In this document: positions 1 through 14,400 of the stretch, piece after piece | Layout: each line of letters starts with the position of its first letter | Numbering within the stretch: position 1 is the stretch's first letter | Assembly: GCA_013365365.1 (NCBI GenBank) | Contig: JABVXU010000064.1 | Span: forward strand, 62,001-126,000 | Source: Cruorifilaria tuberocauda | Lineage: Eukaryota; Nematoda; Chromadorea; Rhabditida; Onchocercidae | Reading direction: 5' to 3' | Length of the DNA stretch: 64,000 bases | Notes under the pieces: model-generated | The model's database searches: none | Told to the model about the DNA's origin: nothing | Seen by the model: only the letters and a program-made list of their open reading frames with translations | Position numbers and translations under genes: made by a program

Positions 1-1682
1 TATACTTACTTTACCATTATTGTTCGTTGTTGTCTATGTCGTCTTTATAATTTTTCTGCTATGTTTGATTTATATTTCAATTCTTATATAGCCTCAAAAG
101 ATATGCTGGAAGCGATCACCATGCTCTGCAATTGCTTGTTCAACATATTTTTGAGAAAATTACTTTCAGTACTTTCGTTTTTCACATACTTTATGGTCTC
201 TAATTAGTAGTTAACCGGTTGGTTTATGTGTCGTTTTAGGTCTTGTTGATCCATTTTTTCATTACATTGGTTGTGCGGGGTAGTTTAGTTTAATTTTTAT
301 TCATTTTATTGTTAATTTTTAGGTTGTGGAATTTTTCGCCATTTTTATTTGTAATATTTGTGTATGTTTTCCTTTTTTTTTTAAATTGATTTTCTGAAGT
401 TGGTATTTTATACAGAGACTGCCATAATTTGTGTTTCTGCGTGGAGTTCAACATTGCCAATTAGATCTTTACAAGTTAATTTCATTCATTACAAGTTTTA
501 CGATTATTCTGTTAGTGTTGATGAAAGTTTGAAAGGAATGATCAAGTTATGGCATGGTATCCTCATCCTAACTTTTAGTTAAAAATTATAAAATTTGATT
601 TAAAAAGCCTCGAAAATCCTTTTTTTTTTCTCATTTTCAATTAAATTACTACTTGGAGCCTTTCCGCTTATCAAGCAGATAAGGGAAAACTGAATTTTTT
701 GTAATTATGAAATTCGTTCAAGTATTGTTTAATTGAAAGTCATAATATTGATGGCACACTGCATTATATCGCAATAACTTTCGAGTTTTAGAGCATTTAG
801 AGGTTCCCAGGTGGCCAGCTGGAATTTTACACAAGGTGATCGGATTCGTTCACAAGTTGCAAAATTCATACCCTTTTTGGTAAACCAAATACCACTCATT
901 AATGCGAATAATGCTGGAAGGACGGACGATCTTGGAAATTAGAATTCTTAGCAACTAATTGGTGCTCTTCGAAATCTGTTGAACTTGCTGCAATTTTAAA
1001 TCACTAAATTTAGCAAAATGTATGCAAATAATTATTAAAATGATATCAGTAGAATTTATCTTTTGGCGAAAAAAAACATTGTAATATCTGAACTTGATGG
1101 TATTTTTTTTACAGTTAGAAATCTTGCAGAACTCATTGTTTCTTAATGGTGTAAGCAGAACTGAAGTCGAATAGGTAAGATTACATTAGAATGTTTCTGG
1201 TTTTAATTTCAAGGATTATAAAACGGATAAGGATTGAAAATTAAAATCTCTCCAGACGTTGAAAAATGTTGACAACAATTGGAAATGCTTACCATTTATC
1301 AAGTAATGCTTTACTTCATACTTCTAGTGATAAGCTGAAATGGTGATTCCATAATGAATTTTAGATAAATCAAGAAAGAAATGATAAGTGAAATCTTGAT
1401 CTAGCGATTTGATGGAATACAGTAGATAAATTAGTGACTTAACCGTTTTGGATAGAAACTAAAATTATCACACTCTTCGCTTTATACACAGTAAAAAGCG
1501 ATAATGTTGATATTTCTGTAATTTTAATAAATTCTAGATAGAAAAATTCGATTTAATAATTTCTGAAAATAATTTTAGCATAGAGAGAAAATTTTCATAT
1601 CTCGGAATAGGAATGAGAGAATAATGAAGATAAGCAGTAATATACGATTATTGGGAATGCTTTGAACTGAATATGCCTAAGT
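1..1682. other. Left-edge AT-rich DNA, no firm gene
   Basis: No complete gene could be built here. The only stretch that reads like protein is a plus-strand open frame at about 750-892. It has codon use unlike its surroundings and ends in a stop right where a GT donor-like gtaaac occurs. A second short exon-like piece follows a good acceptor (tttttttacag) near 1114. Their phases do not join cleanly, so they may be a gene relic or exons of a gene extending to the left. The rest is low-complexity AT-rich sequence downstream of the minus-strand gene that ends at 1683. Confidence 0.4.
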
Positions 1683-4600
1683 TCATCTGTCACAATACAG
1701 TAATTGGCTATATACGATAAAGGATGAGATCAGTATGGTGAAATACATTAAGGGCATTTGACGATTGGTTACAGCAAATCCTCTCGTATTCTCGGGAACT
1801 GACCGAGCTTCCCAACCACTGCTTAGGAAATCTTCCACATTGGACCATGTACCGTTATGTCGATGTGGTGGCTCGATCCCAAATATATTCATCATTATCT
1901 GCCAAATTATAATAAATATCGAGAAAATTTCGCCTATATATTTTTTCTTCTTTTAGTTTAAAATAAGAAAGTGACAGTATGACAAATAACTGCTACTTAT
2001 TCCTTAATTAATTTTAATAAATATCTAATTGCAATTTAATAGTGAACAAATAATTAAATAATTTGCAGTTTTAAAGTACAAAAAATTTATGACAAAAAGC
2101 TTTAAACAGTAAATATAGGAATTTTACCTGATAAATGTCAACTACACTGATATCTGAAGCTTCATAATCTTCTTTAAAGGCTAAAGAAAAAATAATAAAT
2201 TTGATAAAAAGTGTTACAAAAATTAATTCACAATTTTGTATAATTGAAAATTCGGACGAATTTTTCATTTACAGTACCATATAACCTAGAAATTACAAGA
2301 GATAATTTGTTTTTAATGGATAAGCTAAATACAACACATTCATTTTCTCTTTTGATCTCGAGAACTTACTTACCAGGACCTCGAGCAAAAAAAATCCCAT
2401 GCATATTGAAATCTTCATTATCCCAGCCATCAGTTAATAGAATGTCTTTTTCTTGTTCGTCATGTAGTGGTAGAGAGGGTAGTTCACGCTGTAAAATACT
2501 TTAGTAATTACGAAATATAGTCTTTAATTTACAATCTTATCTATAATTATTTTTAATTTAATTAATTTTTAGCATCTTTTTTTTTCCTTTTTTTACCTCT
2601 CAACAAATCCCAAAAAAACGACAGCATTAAGTGAATAATATAAAAATATATATGTACGAAAATTTATATTATATTCGAAACCGGAATATACTGATGATAT
2701 ACCGTCAAGACGGTTGCACCTAATCGAGTAATCAATACAATTTCCGGCATATATTGAAAATTTTTCCAATGAAAACGGTCCAGTAACTCGGCTGTTTGAT
2801 AGACCGATACAAGTGGTTGTTCATTTTCATCATAATCACCCATTGGTGCCCACTGATCACATAATTTTAACTCAAAAAATACCTGAATAAGATTTGTGTA
2901 ATAATTAGTTACAGTACTACCGTAGTTCCGGTAATAACTGAATTTAATAATTGAACAATTTATGAGAATCATTTATCAGACAAATTTCAACATTGTTTTT
3001 CGTTTCAATCAATGATAATTTGTTATAAGCTATAAGTGAAAAATATATAAACATGATCGTGTGTATATTTTGTTTATTGATCTAACCGGAAAATTTTCAT
3101 AATTTGCATTATTCATAAGTGGTTAAGTATAAATTAATTAATTTGATTTATTCAGTGCAATAAAGATAACTTGCATACCTCATTAGCTTCATCTGGATTT
3201 GTGAATATCATCATCATTGCACGATGATTAACTACTTTTTGAATTTTAGAATAATCCGTTAAACATTCTTCGATGAAAAATTGTTCTTCTTGTTCCACTG
3301 TATAAAGGCCATGTGTTGAAACTACCATTAAATTTGTCGACTCAAAAAGTTTTGCTGCTTCAAGTTTTTGCTATAATATCAATTTTACATATTTGATAAT
3401 AACTATTCGAATATTTTTGCCTATAATTTTTAGATATACAAAAATAGCCTTTTTTTTTCTTTCTTTCTTCTAAAATACATTTATTGAAAATAGTTTCGAA
3501 GTTAGGAATGAATGACCTGTAATAAGAAAAGACTAAAATCGACATTAATGAGAGCTTGCTTTAGCTCATCGCTATGTAATCCAAATGTTTCCAATGCTGC
3601 TTGTACTGCACCATACCGAAGCAGAAAAAACTAAAATACTTGAAATTTAGTTCAGTTTCAGAGATGTATTTAGCACTGATAATCCCCTGGTTACATTGAA
3701 AATCGAAAGTTATTTCATTTTTAACTAAAAAAGTTCTTAGAAACTTTTTTTTCATCAAGTTAAATTACTTGTTGCTTATATGATTGATATTTGGCAATTT
3801 TTTCAATTATTTCCGGAAAACAGCTCATCAATGCATCAGTTTGCCCTGGTAATGAAGCATTATATTTACGCTCTTGTGGTACCTGTACAATCATATCTTG
3901 ATATGGAAGCTGCAAATATTACTTATTTCAGATATATAAATTTAAGAAAAAAAAAACCACACTGAGGCAAATATGATATGAAGAAATGACGGAAAAAAAA
4001 CTGTAATAAATGAAAGCTTACTTTGATGATAATATTTCGAATTACTAATCATTTCTTATCTAAACTTCGAATCTATCTATAATGTTACTCATCCGAGAAT
4101 AAGCCAATTATGGCAACTTTGGCCATGAAAAGGTAATTTAGGCTTACGCAGGCTATTAACAGTCATTTTATTTTACTTGAATTTACTTTTCTAATATAGA
4201 ACATGAACAATAATCAAGTCCTTCACTTTCCTTGTTTTTTTTACTTTTAACAGTAAATTTCAATTTACATCACATCCTGGCATCCAGTAGCAATGTACAT
4301 CAACGTTCGATTTACCCATAGTATACCACGCTGGTGCCACACCATCAGCCCACCAGGTGTCACCCACTCGATTTGTTTCACCTTTCCAAAACCGTCTATT
4401 TTTAACCCTATCCCACATGTAATTAGCACCAAAACCATGATTTTCTGCGTATAAACCTGTAATTTTGCTTAAATTTCCTTTTTAATGATTGTTTTGAATT
4501 CTCAACATATCTGTTAGTAAACTTAAGTTGAAATTTGCCAACTACCAACAACAGAGAGTAAGTTTTTCACCAATATTTTGTTTTAAAGCTAGTTTAATTC

Positions 4601-4909
4601 TTCCATAGCTTTAAACAAATTTCAAGTAAGTAAACGTTTTTCTAGGTTAGAAAGGCCTAATATACTAATAAACCAACCTGTTACAAGACTCATCAAGTTT
4701 GGATAAGTTTGAGTTGGATAAACAGGTTTCAGAAAATCACTGTAAACCCCATTTTCAGTTAGCAAGCGGAAACCGATATCTGATTGATTCAATAATGCTT
4801 TTCCGTATCCATCTATGATAAATACAATTAAATTTTGACCACATGGTAATTTTTCAGCAGCAGCAATGAAATGAATTGCTGCATAAAATGTATACAGGTG
4901 ATACCACAT
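1683..4909 (-). CDS. ENPP-family protein, probable pseudoenzyme
   Basis: Nine exons: 4909-4678, 4456-4269, 3909-3769, 3630-3544, 3370-3179, 2882-2703, 2488-2374, 2180-2128 and 1898-1683. All phases agree, giving 467 aa. The protein begins with a signal peptide (about residues 1-18). It then follows the ecto-nucleotide pyrophosphatase/phosphodiesterase fold: IDGYG (metal Asp kept), PTQTYPN (nucleophile Thr kept), a TGLYAENHG stretch, and the C-terminal GP-FKEDYE and FGIEPPHRHNGTW segments. It ends in a hydrophobic helix (about 440-462), either a membrane anchor or a GPI signal. Known ENPPs bind two zinc ions. Here the DxxGH motif reads QAALE, DHG reads THG and GxHGxDN reads LTDGWDN, so four of six metal ligands are gone. 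The start is set by a trans-splice-type acceptor just upstream. The 2703/2488 junction is the least certain. Confidence 0.92.
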
Positions 4910-4914
4910 AATTT

Positions 4915-4920
4915 CTGAAA
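4915..4920 (-). promoter_or_regulatory. Probable spliced-leader acceptor of ENPP-like gene
   Basis: On the minus strand the sequence tttcag ends at 4915, five bases before the ATG at 4909. Such a 3' splice site with no matching upstream coding exon is what nematode trans-splicing uses. A cis-spliced exon further upstream (5177-5435) ends out of phase with this frame, which favours trans-splicing. Confidence 0.6.
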
Positions 4921-5176
4921 TATCTTTTTAAAGTGCTATTTTTCTAGTTATTAATTTTAAAGAAATTTTTAGTTATATTTATTTAAAAAATTTTGAAATA
5001 GGTTCTTTAAAAAGATCGAAGAAAAGACTCTTAAGAATTTTTCGTACAGCAATTTAAAGTGTAAAAGTTGCAACGTATGTAATTGCAAATTAAAATTGAC
5101 AAAATCACTGGCGAAAATGTAAAAAAAATTTTTTTTTCACCAACAGAGCAATTTGATCAGCAAACCCAATTCGTTG

Positions 5177-5435
5177 TTATAACACTGGAAAAGATATCCG
5201 CAAAAAGATGAAACACCTGAAATAAATTAATGAGAGTAATTATCAAATCATTTTATTTAATCTACCTGTTAATTGAACTATCGCTACGTGTGGTTGATAA
5301 TACCAATGTTTGTGATAAAGCCAAAGCCAAAAATGTTGAAACGAAATGAAGCATCAAATGTAGCAACTGTTTCACATCATCTCTTCCGTTCATAAAATTC
5401 ATAAACACGCACGGAGTATAATAATTCGTGTTATC
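5177..5435 (-). CDS. Probable last two exons of an unrecognised gene
   Basis: Minus-strand exon 5435-5266 follows a tttag acceptor, is open for 56 codons and ends AACAG|gtagat in phase 2. Exon 5216-5177 follows tttcag, continues in frame and stops with TAA. The peptide reads like real protein: YYTPCVFMNFMNGRDDV, then a roughly 20-residue hydrophobic stretch (LHLMLHFVSTFLALALS), then a polar tail ending FPVL. An upstream exon near 5560-5523 (after catag, containing SSNSLADQIIG) joins in phase, but I could not follow the gene further. I do not recognise the family. Chance openness cannot be excluded in DNA this AT-rich. Confidence 0.35.
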
Positions 5436-8400
5436 CTAAAATTCATCAAATACCAATCATCCAAAAAATGATTCATGTTTACAAATAACACTTCGATCCT
5501 TTTTTTTTTTTTTGATTAACGCCGATAATCTGATCAGCCAATGAATTGGAAGAAATAAATGCTATGAAAGTTGTAATAATGAAAGCTTTTTAGTTTTAGA
5601 AGTTTCAGATACTGTAATATTCAATGATTTAAATATTGATTCAACAATCTTGATGTAACGATAAACTGATATACAAAATCGCTTCATCTCGAAGTAGCAA
5701 AGGAAAAAAACAAACAGAAATCTAACTTTGAAACTTTTGAAATAATAACATAATTGTAAAATGAACGAAAATGAAACTGTTAAAGGTTATTTGATGTACG
5801 ATCTGACTACAGAAGAAAATTCAGAAATGCTTGCCATCTATTTTAGCGTTATTTCCGTTTTTGTTACAACAAAAATCGATTACATTGTTTGATTGAAAGG
5901 GTTAAAAACATTAAAAACATGATTAGTATTGTAGGTGAAAGAAGGAGAAATGATGTGATTGTAATGATAATTAATAATGGATATTATTTAAATTAACAAA
6001 TTTAAATAAAATTAATTTAATGCGATAAGAAACACGAATTAATATATTTATTTATAGAAGTGAAATAAAAGATAAAAATGAGTGGAATCCGATCATAAAT
6101 TATTCCAGCGACGTTCGATCAATCAAAATCTAAAATGTCACTTTAATATTTAATTTAGTTTAGAAAATTCTTAATTTGAAATCGATTTATAACATAGCTT
6201 AAATTTCTTTTTTGTTTATGTAATTTTCGATATTTCGATAATATTTAAATGATTTGAAATAAACATTTGGAAAAATTATTCAAATGGTTAATATTTTTCA
6301 GAACTTCTACATTATTTTTTCTTTCATTTATGAAAATTTTATATAATTAGTTTATATAAGATAAAGATTTTCATCAATTTAATTAATTTAAGTTTTAAGT
6401 TATAAGATTAATTCATCATTTTTAGAGCTTCTTAATGGTACTTTATTTGGAAATATAAGGTCACAAGCTTATGAAAATGAATAAAAAGTTATAAAATAAT
6501 GAAAAAATAATTGTGATAATAAAATTATTATATTTGAAAGTTTTGATTGATATGAAAACCTAAGCCACCTGTTAAGTAAATTTAATTGTAACATAATTCA
6601 GTATCTTTTTCCTTTTTAGGTAATACAGGAAGTTTTTTTTTCCTTAAAAATAAAAAGAACATAAAGAAGGAGAGAGAAATTAACAACAAATATTTATTGA
6701 AATTTAATTTCAAAATTTCCTAAATTTCTCATTAATGATTTATTCGTGCGCAAATGCAAACATATTAATCATATCATATTCGTTAACACGCTAGATTAAT
6801 GATTTTTCAATGAACGGTTAAAAAATTTAAATGGACAGAATGAAGTTGGAAAAACTACGATAAATTATAAGTGATATTTTTGAAAGAGCAATTTAGAAAA
6901 AAAAAGAAAAGCACGAGAAAACAAAAAACCAACAATCTTTATGATTGAACAATTGTTCAATTTCACAGCCAACACTTTTTTTTCTTTTTTCAATAAACTA
7001 CAATTTTAATTACAATTATTATAAAAGAAGTGATTTATTGTTAAAATGATTTGATTTATTGTTTTGTTTTATAATTGATATCTGTTTAAATTTTACAAGA
7101 TTGAATAAAATTTTAAAATGTTATGTCTGAAGTATAGTGCTCTGATAAGCTAAACAGTGCTAAAGATATTAATTTTCGCACGATTCAAGCTATCAGTTCT
7201 CAAAAAAAAAAAAATCATTGATAAAGATTTAAGTATTAAGGATGATAAAATGAAATTTTAATTTTATAATAACTAATTTTTACAGTATTTATCAACTTTC
7301 CTAAAGCATAATTAAAATTATTTAAAATAATGGATTATAAATTTGATTGATTTTTTAATTTTCTGAATTAATTTTTGGAGGTTTCAATTTAAAAATTTAA
7401 ATCATAATGATGAAAATGTAATTGAGAAATTACTATATCGATTGGTAGAGTAACAAAATATGATTTACAACGGTTTGAAAGAAATTTTTCAACTTAGTAA
7501 ATTGTGAAATAGAAAAAAAGAAGAGAAAAAGACCAGCAACATATCACAACTGCAAGAATATAAAACGACGTGGAGTATGTATATCCTCTGCTGGCGCAAC
7601 TGTCCGTCAGATATGACCGAATGTCAGCCTAATCAAAATATGCTTAAGATGACAACCGTTTTGTCAATTTTTTTTAAATCTATTGAATAGATTAAACAGG
7701 TTGTCACTGAAATGACAGAAATATCAGTTAAACAACTGTTTTAACAGTCGATCATTTCAAATTTACTTTTTGAATATCGAATTTCAATTTAATCACCTTC
7801 TCTAAAGTTATATAATAGATTTATGATTGAATTGGAGATTAGTAATGAACGAATACTTTAATGATATTTATGAGTAAGTCAAATTCAAATAGGTAATTCA
7901 AATAAATTCAAATATTTAACAGTAAGTCAAATTAGATTATCGCTTCACTCAAAATCAGTTAACCATATTTAACAAGTGTACCAATCATTTGTGTAATTAT
8001 TTGTAGTAGCATGAAATTTAATGAAAAGATATTTGAGATTTGTGTGGTTAAGAATGGAAATGATATCAAGCATTGTTTGTTAAATTTTTAACTTCACATC
8101 TCATAAATTGATAACTCTAAATTGCAATCATTTAAGCTTCCTAAATTTCTAATTTCCGAATATCAATCTGAACTGTTTAAAAAAAAAAAACAAAAACAGT
8201 AAACGAAATAATGGTGATGGTTTAGTGTAGAAGAAAAGTAATTTTGTTTTTAGTATCAACTTAGCTAACTTGCTTACACAGCTCAATGCTTGTTCTTTAT
8301 CCGCCATTATTTTTCTGCTCACCAACTGACACTAAAATTAAACACCTTATTTTAACTGCTTAATTGATTTATTTCCGCTATTTAGTCAAATTTTCTGCGA

Positions 8401-11400
8401 AACCTTTTTTTCTTGCTCATTGAATTAGTTGAAATTCGATTATCGATCTGATACATTTTTGGAAAGCTCATTAATCCATTTCAAATCCTTCTGAACTTAA
8501 AAAAAAACAAAGGACAGTAGGTGTATAATGGGTTGTTCCAGTGAATTCAATAAAATTGACAGGTTAAGATCATTTGATGAAGCTTTATCAAATTTTGATA
8601 GGATCAAAATGGTTATGAATGTTTGATATGATCTGATACGTAATCATTTACTGTGCTATGAGAATGATGAAATCGATGTGTATGAATAAATTATGATTTT
8701 AAAAATTTATCCATCTCTTCTGTTTTTTATTTAAACACTTATCATATCAGTATTATTCTTATCACATCTTTCATAAATCTAGCAATACAATTTTTTGTCG
8801 AAATATGATGAAATCAGTACAATTTATTAACATTTAGGTGCATACTAAATTTACTGAAACTCTTCAAAACTTTCAACTATTAATTTATTGGATATTTTAA
8901 GGTCAATAGTTGAACTAAGTTCTCCACACCTGTTACAATTTATTTTATTATCACTTTATAACCAATCAAGAAATTAGAGGTGTGGAAGGGTAATGAGATA
9001 AAAAATGCTTATATGACTTGATCGAATAATCATTTAGAAATATTTCTATAATTTAATCGATAGAATGAAGTTAAATATTTCTATAATTTAGTCGATAGAA
9101 TAAAATCAACTGAAATATTTCAGAATTACGTAAACCACTTTTGCATTTATTTGAAATACTTCTAAAAATGAACGTGAAAGATTGAAATTTAAAATTCAGC
9201 ATGACAACAAAACAATCATTCTTCAAATATTTTGATCTGATTGTCTAATTTATCTAACCATGAATTGTTTGATTCATAGAATTTTGAAATGATCGATAGT
9301 GGAATTCCAACCGAAAATATGCAATCAAATTGTTATGCATTCAAAATTTATACAAAAAATCGATAAAATCATTGTTTACTCCACAATTAATACATTAGGA
9401 TGAAATAGATGACCTGTTTACCTGTGAGCAAACAAAAATGTAATTATGCTTTCTTTTAAAGTAGTTAAATTCATTTTCCACCACTGATATCAGAAACAAG
9501 GCTAAATCCATGACAAAAATAATATCATGTATACTCAAAAAGTAAACTAATTTTAAGTAACGCTGTTCAGATATTCATATTTGTTATGACTAAAATGCTG
9601 AAATGATAAAATTTTAGTTAATTGATTTAATTTGAAAAGCTTTATCTCAATTATAAAAGTTATTCTTGAACAGTCAGTACAATTCAGAAACGTAATTTTA
9701 CCTACTTCATAATAAATATGAAATAGAAAATACACTGATAACACTGATAACATCAATATTATCATTGCACAAAACATTCATTCAACTTTTCATAACAATA
9801 CCAGTAGGTATTAAAAATTTCTCTTTAATCAAACACTTTGTTACTTGTATACTGTTTCCTTTAGTATATAACCATAGAGTTATACTCAGTGATCACTGAT
9901 CCTGAATCATATACTTACTCATGTCGATATGCACAGAGTCAACCAGTTATTATGCGATTATCAGACCACCCACGTCGCTTTTAGGTTCGCGAGTGATAGG
10001 TCGTCATCGTCATCGATATCAGTTCGTCACATAGATGAATTGCCATCACTGATGCTAATTTAAATAGAGCATTATAAACTAAATGATTAAATTAAAAACA
10101 GTAATGAACAAACATAAATAAAGTTTACTTTAAACATAAATTATTTTTCTACCTAATTCTATCATAGGTGAGCTTTTTCACATAAATCTATTCTCGTTAC
10201 TTTCTCGGGTAACTTTTTCTCCTAAACTTACTTCAAATAACTCTTAACATAAATCTATGTCTTTAGGTTACTATTGTAGGCAAATTTTTGGCTGCTTTTT
10301 TAGACATTATCTAATTACAGTAATATTGACATTTATTAATTGAGTCACTTCTTGTTACGGTATCTGTAGTGCCATTACTTTTTAACTTTAAACCATTATT
10401 TCTTACAGTGATACTTAAATCTATTAAATACTCTGTATGATTAAATTTTATAAATGAGTGGAAGAAATAGTTAAAAGTGACAAATCATATTTTATCACTA
10501 AAACTTACTTTTTTACGTATGAATATGAACAAGTAATAGTAAGGATTACGTGAAAATTTTTTTTAATTAAAAAATTTGCAAAGAATTCCTTTCCAAATAT
10601 CAGTATGCAATCGAATCAGAACGTTACGATTTTAGAAAATTTAAAAATTGCATATAGCACTTTCTAAAATCTGGCAAATAAAAATAGTCTGCATTTACAG
10701 TTCGATTAGAAGTACAAGAAATTTTCTTAAAAATTAAAATTTTTTTTAAAGAAATTGCAAGATAACAGTAAAGTGCATGAACATGATGGCTTCATTGTAA
10801 ATTGCACAATGATATCTACCAAAAGCGATAAGTTACTTACTTTCACTAAATTCAATCATATTTTTTGATAGAGTAGCATAAATTAACAGTGGTCATCATT
10901 TTTCGATCACTTTTTTCCTCTCATAAAATTTTTTTGAAAGCTTAATTTTGATAATTTATTGATTATCATAAATCTTATTCTACTATTTATCGTTTTTGAT
11001 GTATAACAAACCTTCTGGGAAATATTCTCTCATAAGTTGAAATATCATATTTGAAATTCTTTAGAATGTTTTTTTACAATTCTGATTATTTTGCGAACTT
11101 TTTTTTTAGAATAGAATTTTATGGAAATTTTGAAATGGAAAATTTTATAAACAATAAAAAATTAACCGTAATAATTCATCGAAAAAGACAAATTTCCTTT
11201 TAGCTTTTTTAATCTGAAAAAAAAAAAAATTTCTTCCTTTTTTGTTGAATACGATTCAAAATTTATCAAAGAATATTTAAATTCAAAGTTTTACGGTAAA
11301 ATATTTAAATTCATCTTATTTCAATGTGAACATTTCGATAACAAAACCAACAAGTTATTCCATTTCATTTAAAAATCTTTCCATCGTAATTTAACATTTT

Positions 11401-14400
11401 TTAATTTTTTCTGGTAATGATATATTTATTACTTTCCTGATCCATAAAAATTTATTATCCATATCTCTTGTCTTCTGTCCACTTAGTTCAGCTTATATCA
11501 ACCTAATCAATACTTTCATATCTTCATCTCATCAATACATCCTCTAAGTTAATTAACTTTTCTACGTTCGTCTATTTTTTCCGCTTAACGTCATTTAATC
11601 AGTATGCACTACTTAACTCCTATGGGTGAATGCTTCGAGAAAACAAAAATCCCTTATTTTTTCTTTTTAAACGATTTCAATTTGAAATAACCACGTATGC
11701 TTTATTGCCTCGTTTGAATTTAAATGTAAGCTTTTAGTTAGCTAGTAAAGTTAGAAGTGTAAAATCTAACATAATTGAGAAAATATATTAAAAAGAAATG
11801 TTTTTTTAATTTTTAATAAAATATTGACATTTTTTCAATAGTATAATAAAGCATTTTTATTCATAATACGAAAAAAAAACGATAACTAACAAAGCTATCA
11901 TTTTTCCTTATCATTACATAAGTAAGTTTTTTTTCTTTCCAAACTTATCTAACAGTTTTATCAACAACAACAAGAAAAAAAGACAAGAAAAGTAAAACTA
12001 CTTGTTGTTGCTTAAAACGAAATATTACTTCATTCTCATTCTTTATCAAATCTATTATCACAGAAATTTAACAATCAAATTTTCTAAAGGTTCACATTAA
12101 CGAAGTGATTTTGTGTCTTTTCAGTTTGTTTACTATAAAATTTTAAATTTTAAATTTTAAACTGTAAAAATTTTAAAGCTAAAATTATTTCTCTTTTTGA
12201 CAAAAAAGAGTTGGTAATTTCTTTTTCTTATTTTTTTATCATTAGTAATTTTTGAAATTAAAGTTTTACACTAAAGATTTGAATGAATTGATTATTTTAA
12301 TTTTTTTTATAAATGAATAAAATTTTTCACTCATTTCCGCCACTATCAAATAACCTTAAGCATTGAAAGCCATATTTAATGAATGACAGAAAAGGTATAT
12401 TAATTAAGTCATTTAATATTTTTCGTTAATTCAGGTCATACTATAAAATATTAACGATCAATTTCTTTCATTCTTTCTCCTTTTAGCTAATTAAATTGAA
12501 ATGTACTTAAAGATGGGATGAGGTATTCAAAAGATTCTATTTTGATTGGTAAATTACAGCTTTTACATCCTGACGTCATCAATCTCAATCATGTTTAAGC
12601 ATTAAAAAAAAACTAAAAAAGAAATTTCTTTTCATACTTTTCCAGAGTATGAATTTCATTTTTTATTTTTCTAAAATATTTGTTATCACTATTGAGAAAA
12701 AAAAGAACGTTAATGATTATTTATGATCAATATCAACTGATATACTTTTGTTTGTTTATAACAATATCTTATAAAACATTAAATTATTTAAATTTATGTG
12801 GGAGGGAAAAAATTGTTGTTTAAGCCTTTTTAATTTATAAAAGTTAAGAAGTAAAAAAATTTTTATTTTAAATTGTTAGAAGAACTATAATTATAACAAC
12901 AAACAATTTGAAAAACAAAAACAATTGAGAAACGACTGATATGAGTGAAACAAACGAGATTATATTTGCATTTAAAAGTGATAAGAAGTTCATAAACAGT
13001 AGGAAATGAGTTCAGCAACTAATTCAGTAATTAATATTAACGAAAAAAGTTAAACAGAAACAAAAACTTTATGAAGTGTTAATAAAAATTTGAACAGTGA
13101 CTAATTACAATCATAAATCAGTGATAATACTTGGACGATGAATACAGTCATAAATCACTGTAACAAAGCATACTTCATACTTTGATATTCTCCATCCTTA
13201 CAGTATATTCAGGATAACTAAACGGTTCCTTCAATTTTGAATAAGGATGATATGACTTATCTTAGACATTAATTGACGTGATACTCATTATATGCTAATC
13301 AATTCCTGCTAAACTATTGTTTAAAATTTTAAAACAGTTCTCGAAAATATCCGGTGACATTAATATTAATTAATGATTTTATTGATTTTTGTAATTTTTA
13401 ATTCTATTCTCTATTTTATTAAATATTTTGGCTCATTCTTCCCAGTTGTATTTTCTTTTCATTTTGCAGATAAGAAAACACTTTATTATGTTTTTATTAA
13501 ATTCAAGATGAAATTTATAAATTGATAACTTGTAAGATACTTGTAAACCTAACTTGTAAAGTAAGGTAACTTTTTTCTTCACCATCAACTTTTTTGCTTT
13601 TTTTATAAATTAAATTAGCAATCGACCGGTTACCGAAAGCCAATATAGAAAGCTAATAATAGTAAACTTTCTCCTTTCCTTCTTTTTTTCCAAACGGATA
13701 AATATCTAAAATCAACAATTGAAAACATTTTACATAGCTTAATTAGATGATAGAATTTGAAAAAAAAAATTCTCAATGCATTAAAGAAAGATTACATCTT
13801 TTTCCAATATTCAATAACTATTTTTAGCATTTCAACCGATAATTTCTTCCTATAAAAAGAGAAAAAAATCTTTATTCTCGTAATATTATTACCTCAAACA
13901 AAAATATTCATGAATTTCTTACTGTAACATGATTGAAAGTATAACTTTTAAATCGAAAATAAAAATATTCATTCAAACATAAGGAGCTTATCATCCAATG
14001 ATAATTTCTATTTTTTACTTATAGCTTTTAACTCTTTTTGTTGTTTTCTTTTTGACTTTCGCTGTTTTGGAAGAAATTTAATACAATTCTTTATAGTGTC
14101 CATGGCAACGATAAAAAGCATATTGAAATAGGAAAAAGAATTGGATTGGAATAGTTTTGTGAAATGTTTCTATCACTTGAGCTTAATTTTTTTTTAATAA
14201 GTTAGTGCAATCACTATCAAGTTTACAATAATTTAGTTTTCAAGAATCTTTTTTCTTTTTATCGCTAATTGTTTACGTAGTTTAAAAATTGACTTAAAAC
14301 AAAATACTGATTGATAATAATTGTTCAATAAATTTAAAATTAATATAAACAGAATGATTTTAAGATACGACGATAGGTAAACTTAATTCTATATAAGTTA

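Noticed and set aside
3544..3909. Reading of the ENPP DxxGH motif in the PQERKYNASLPG segment
   Set aside because: That segment aligns instead to the KYNGS.P loop before the motif. The motif position falls in the next exon (QAALE), anchored by the following FG-LHSDEL stretch.
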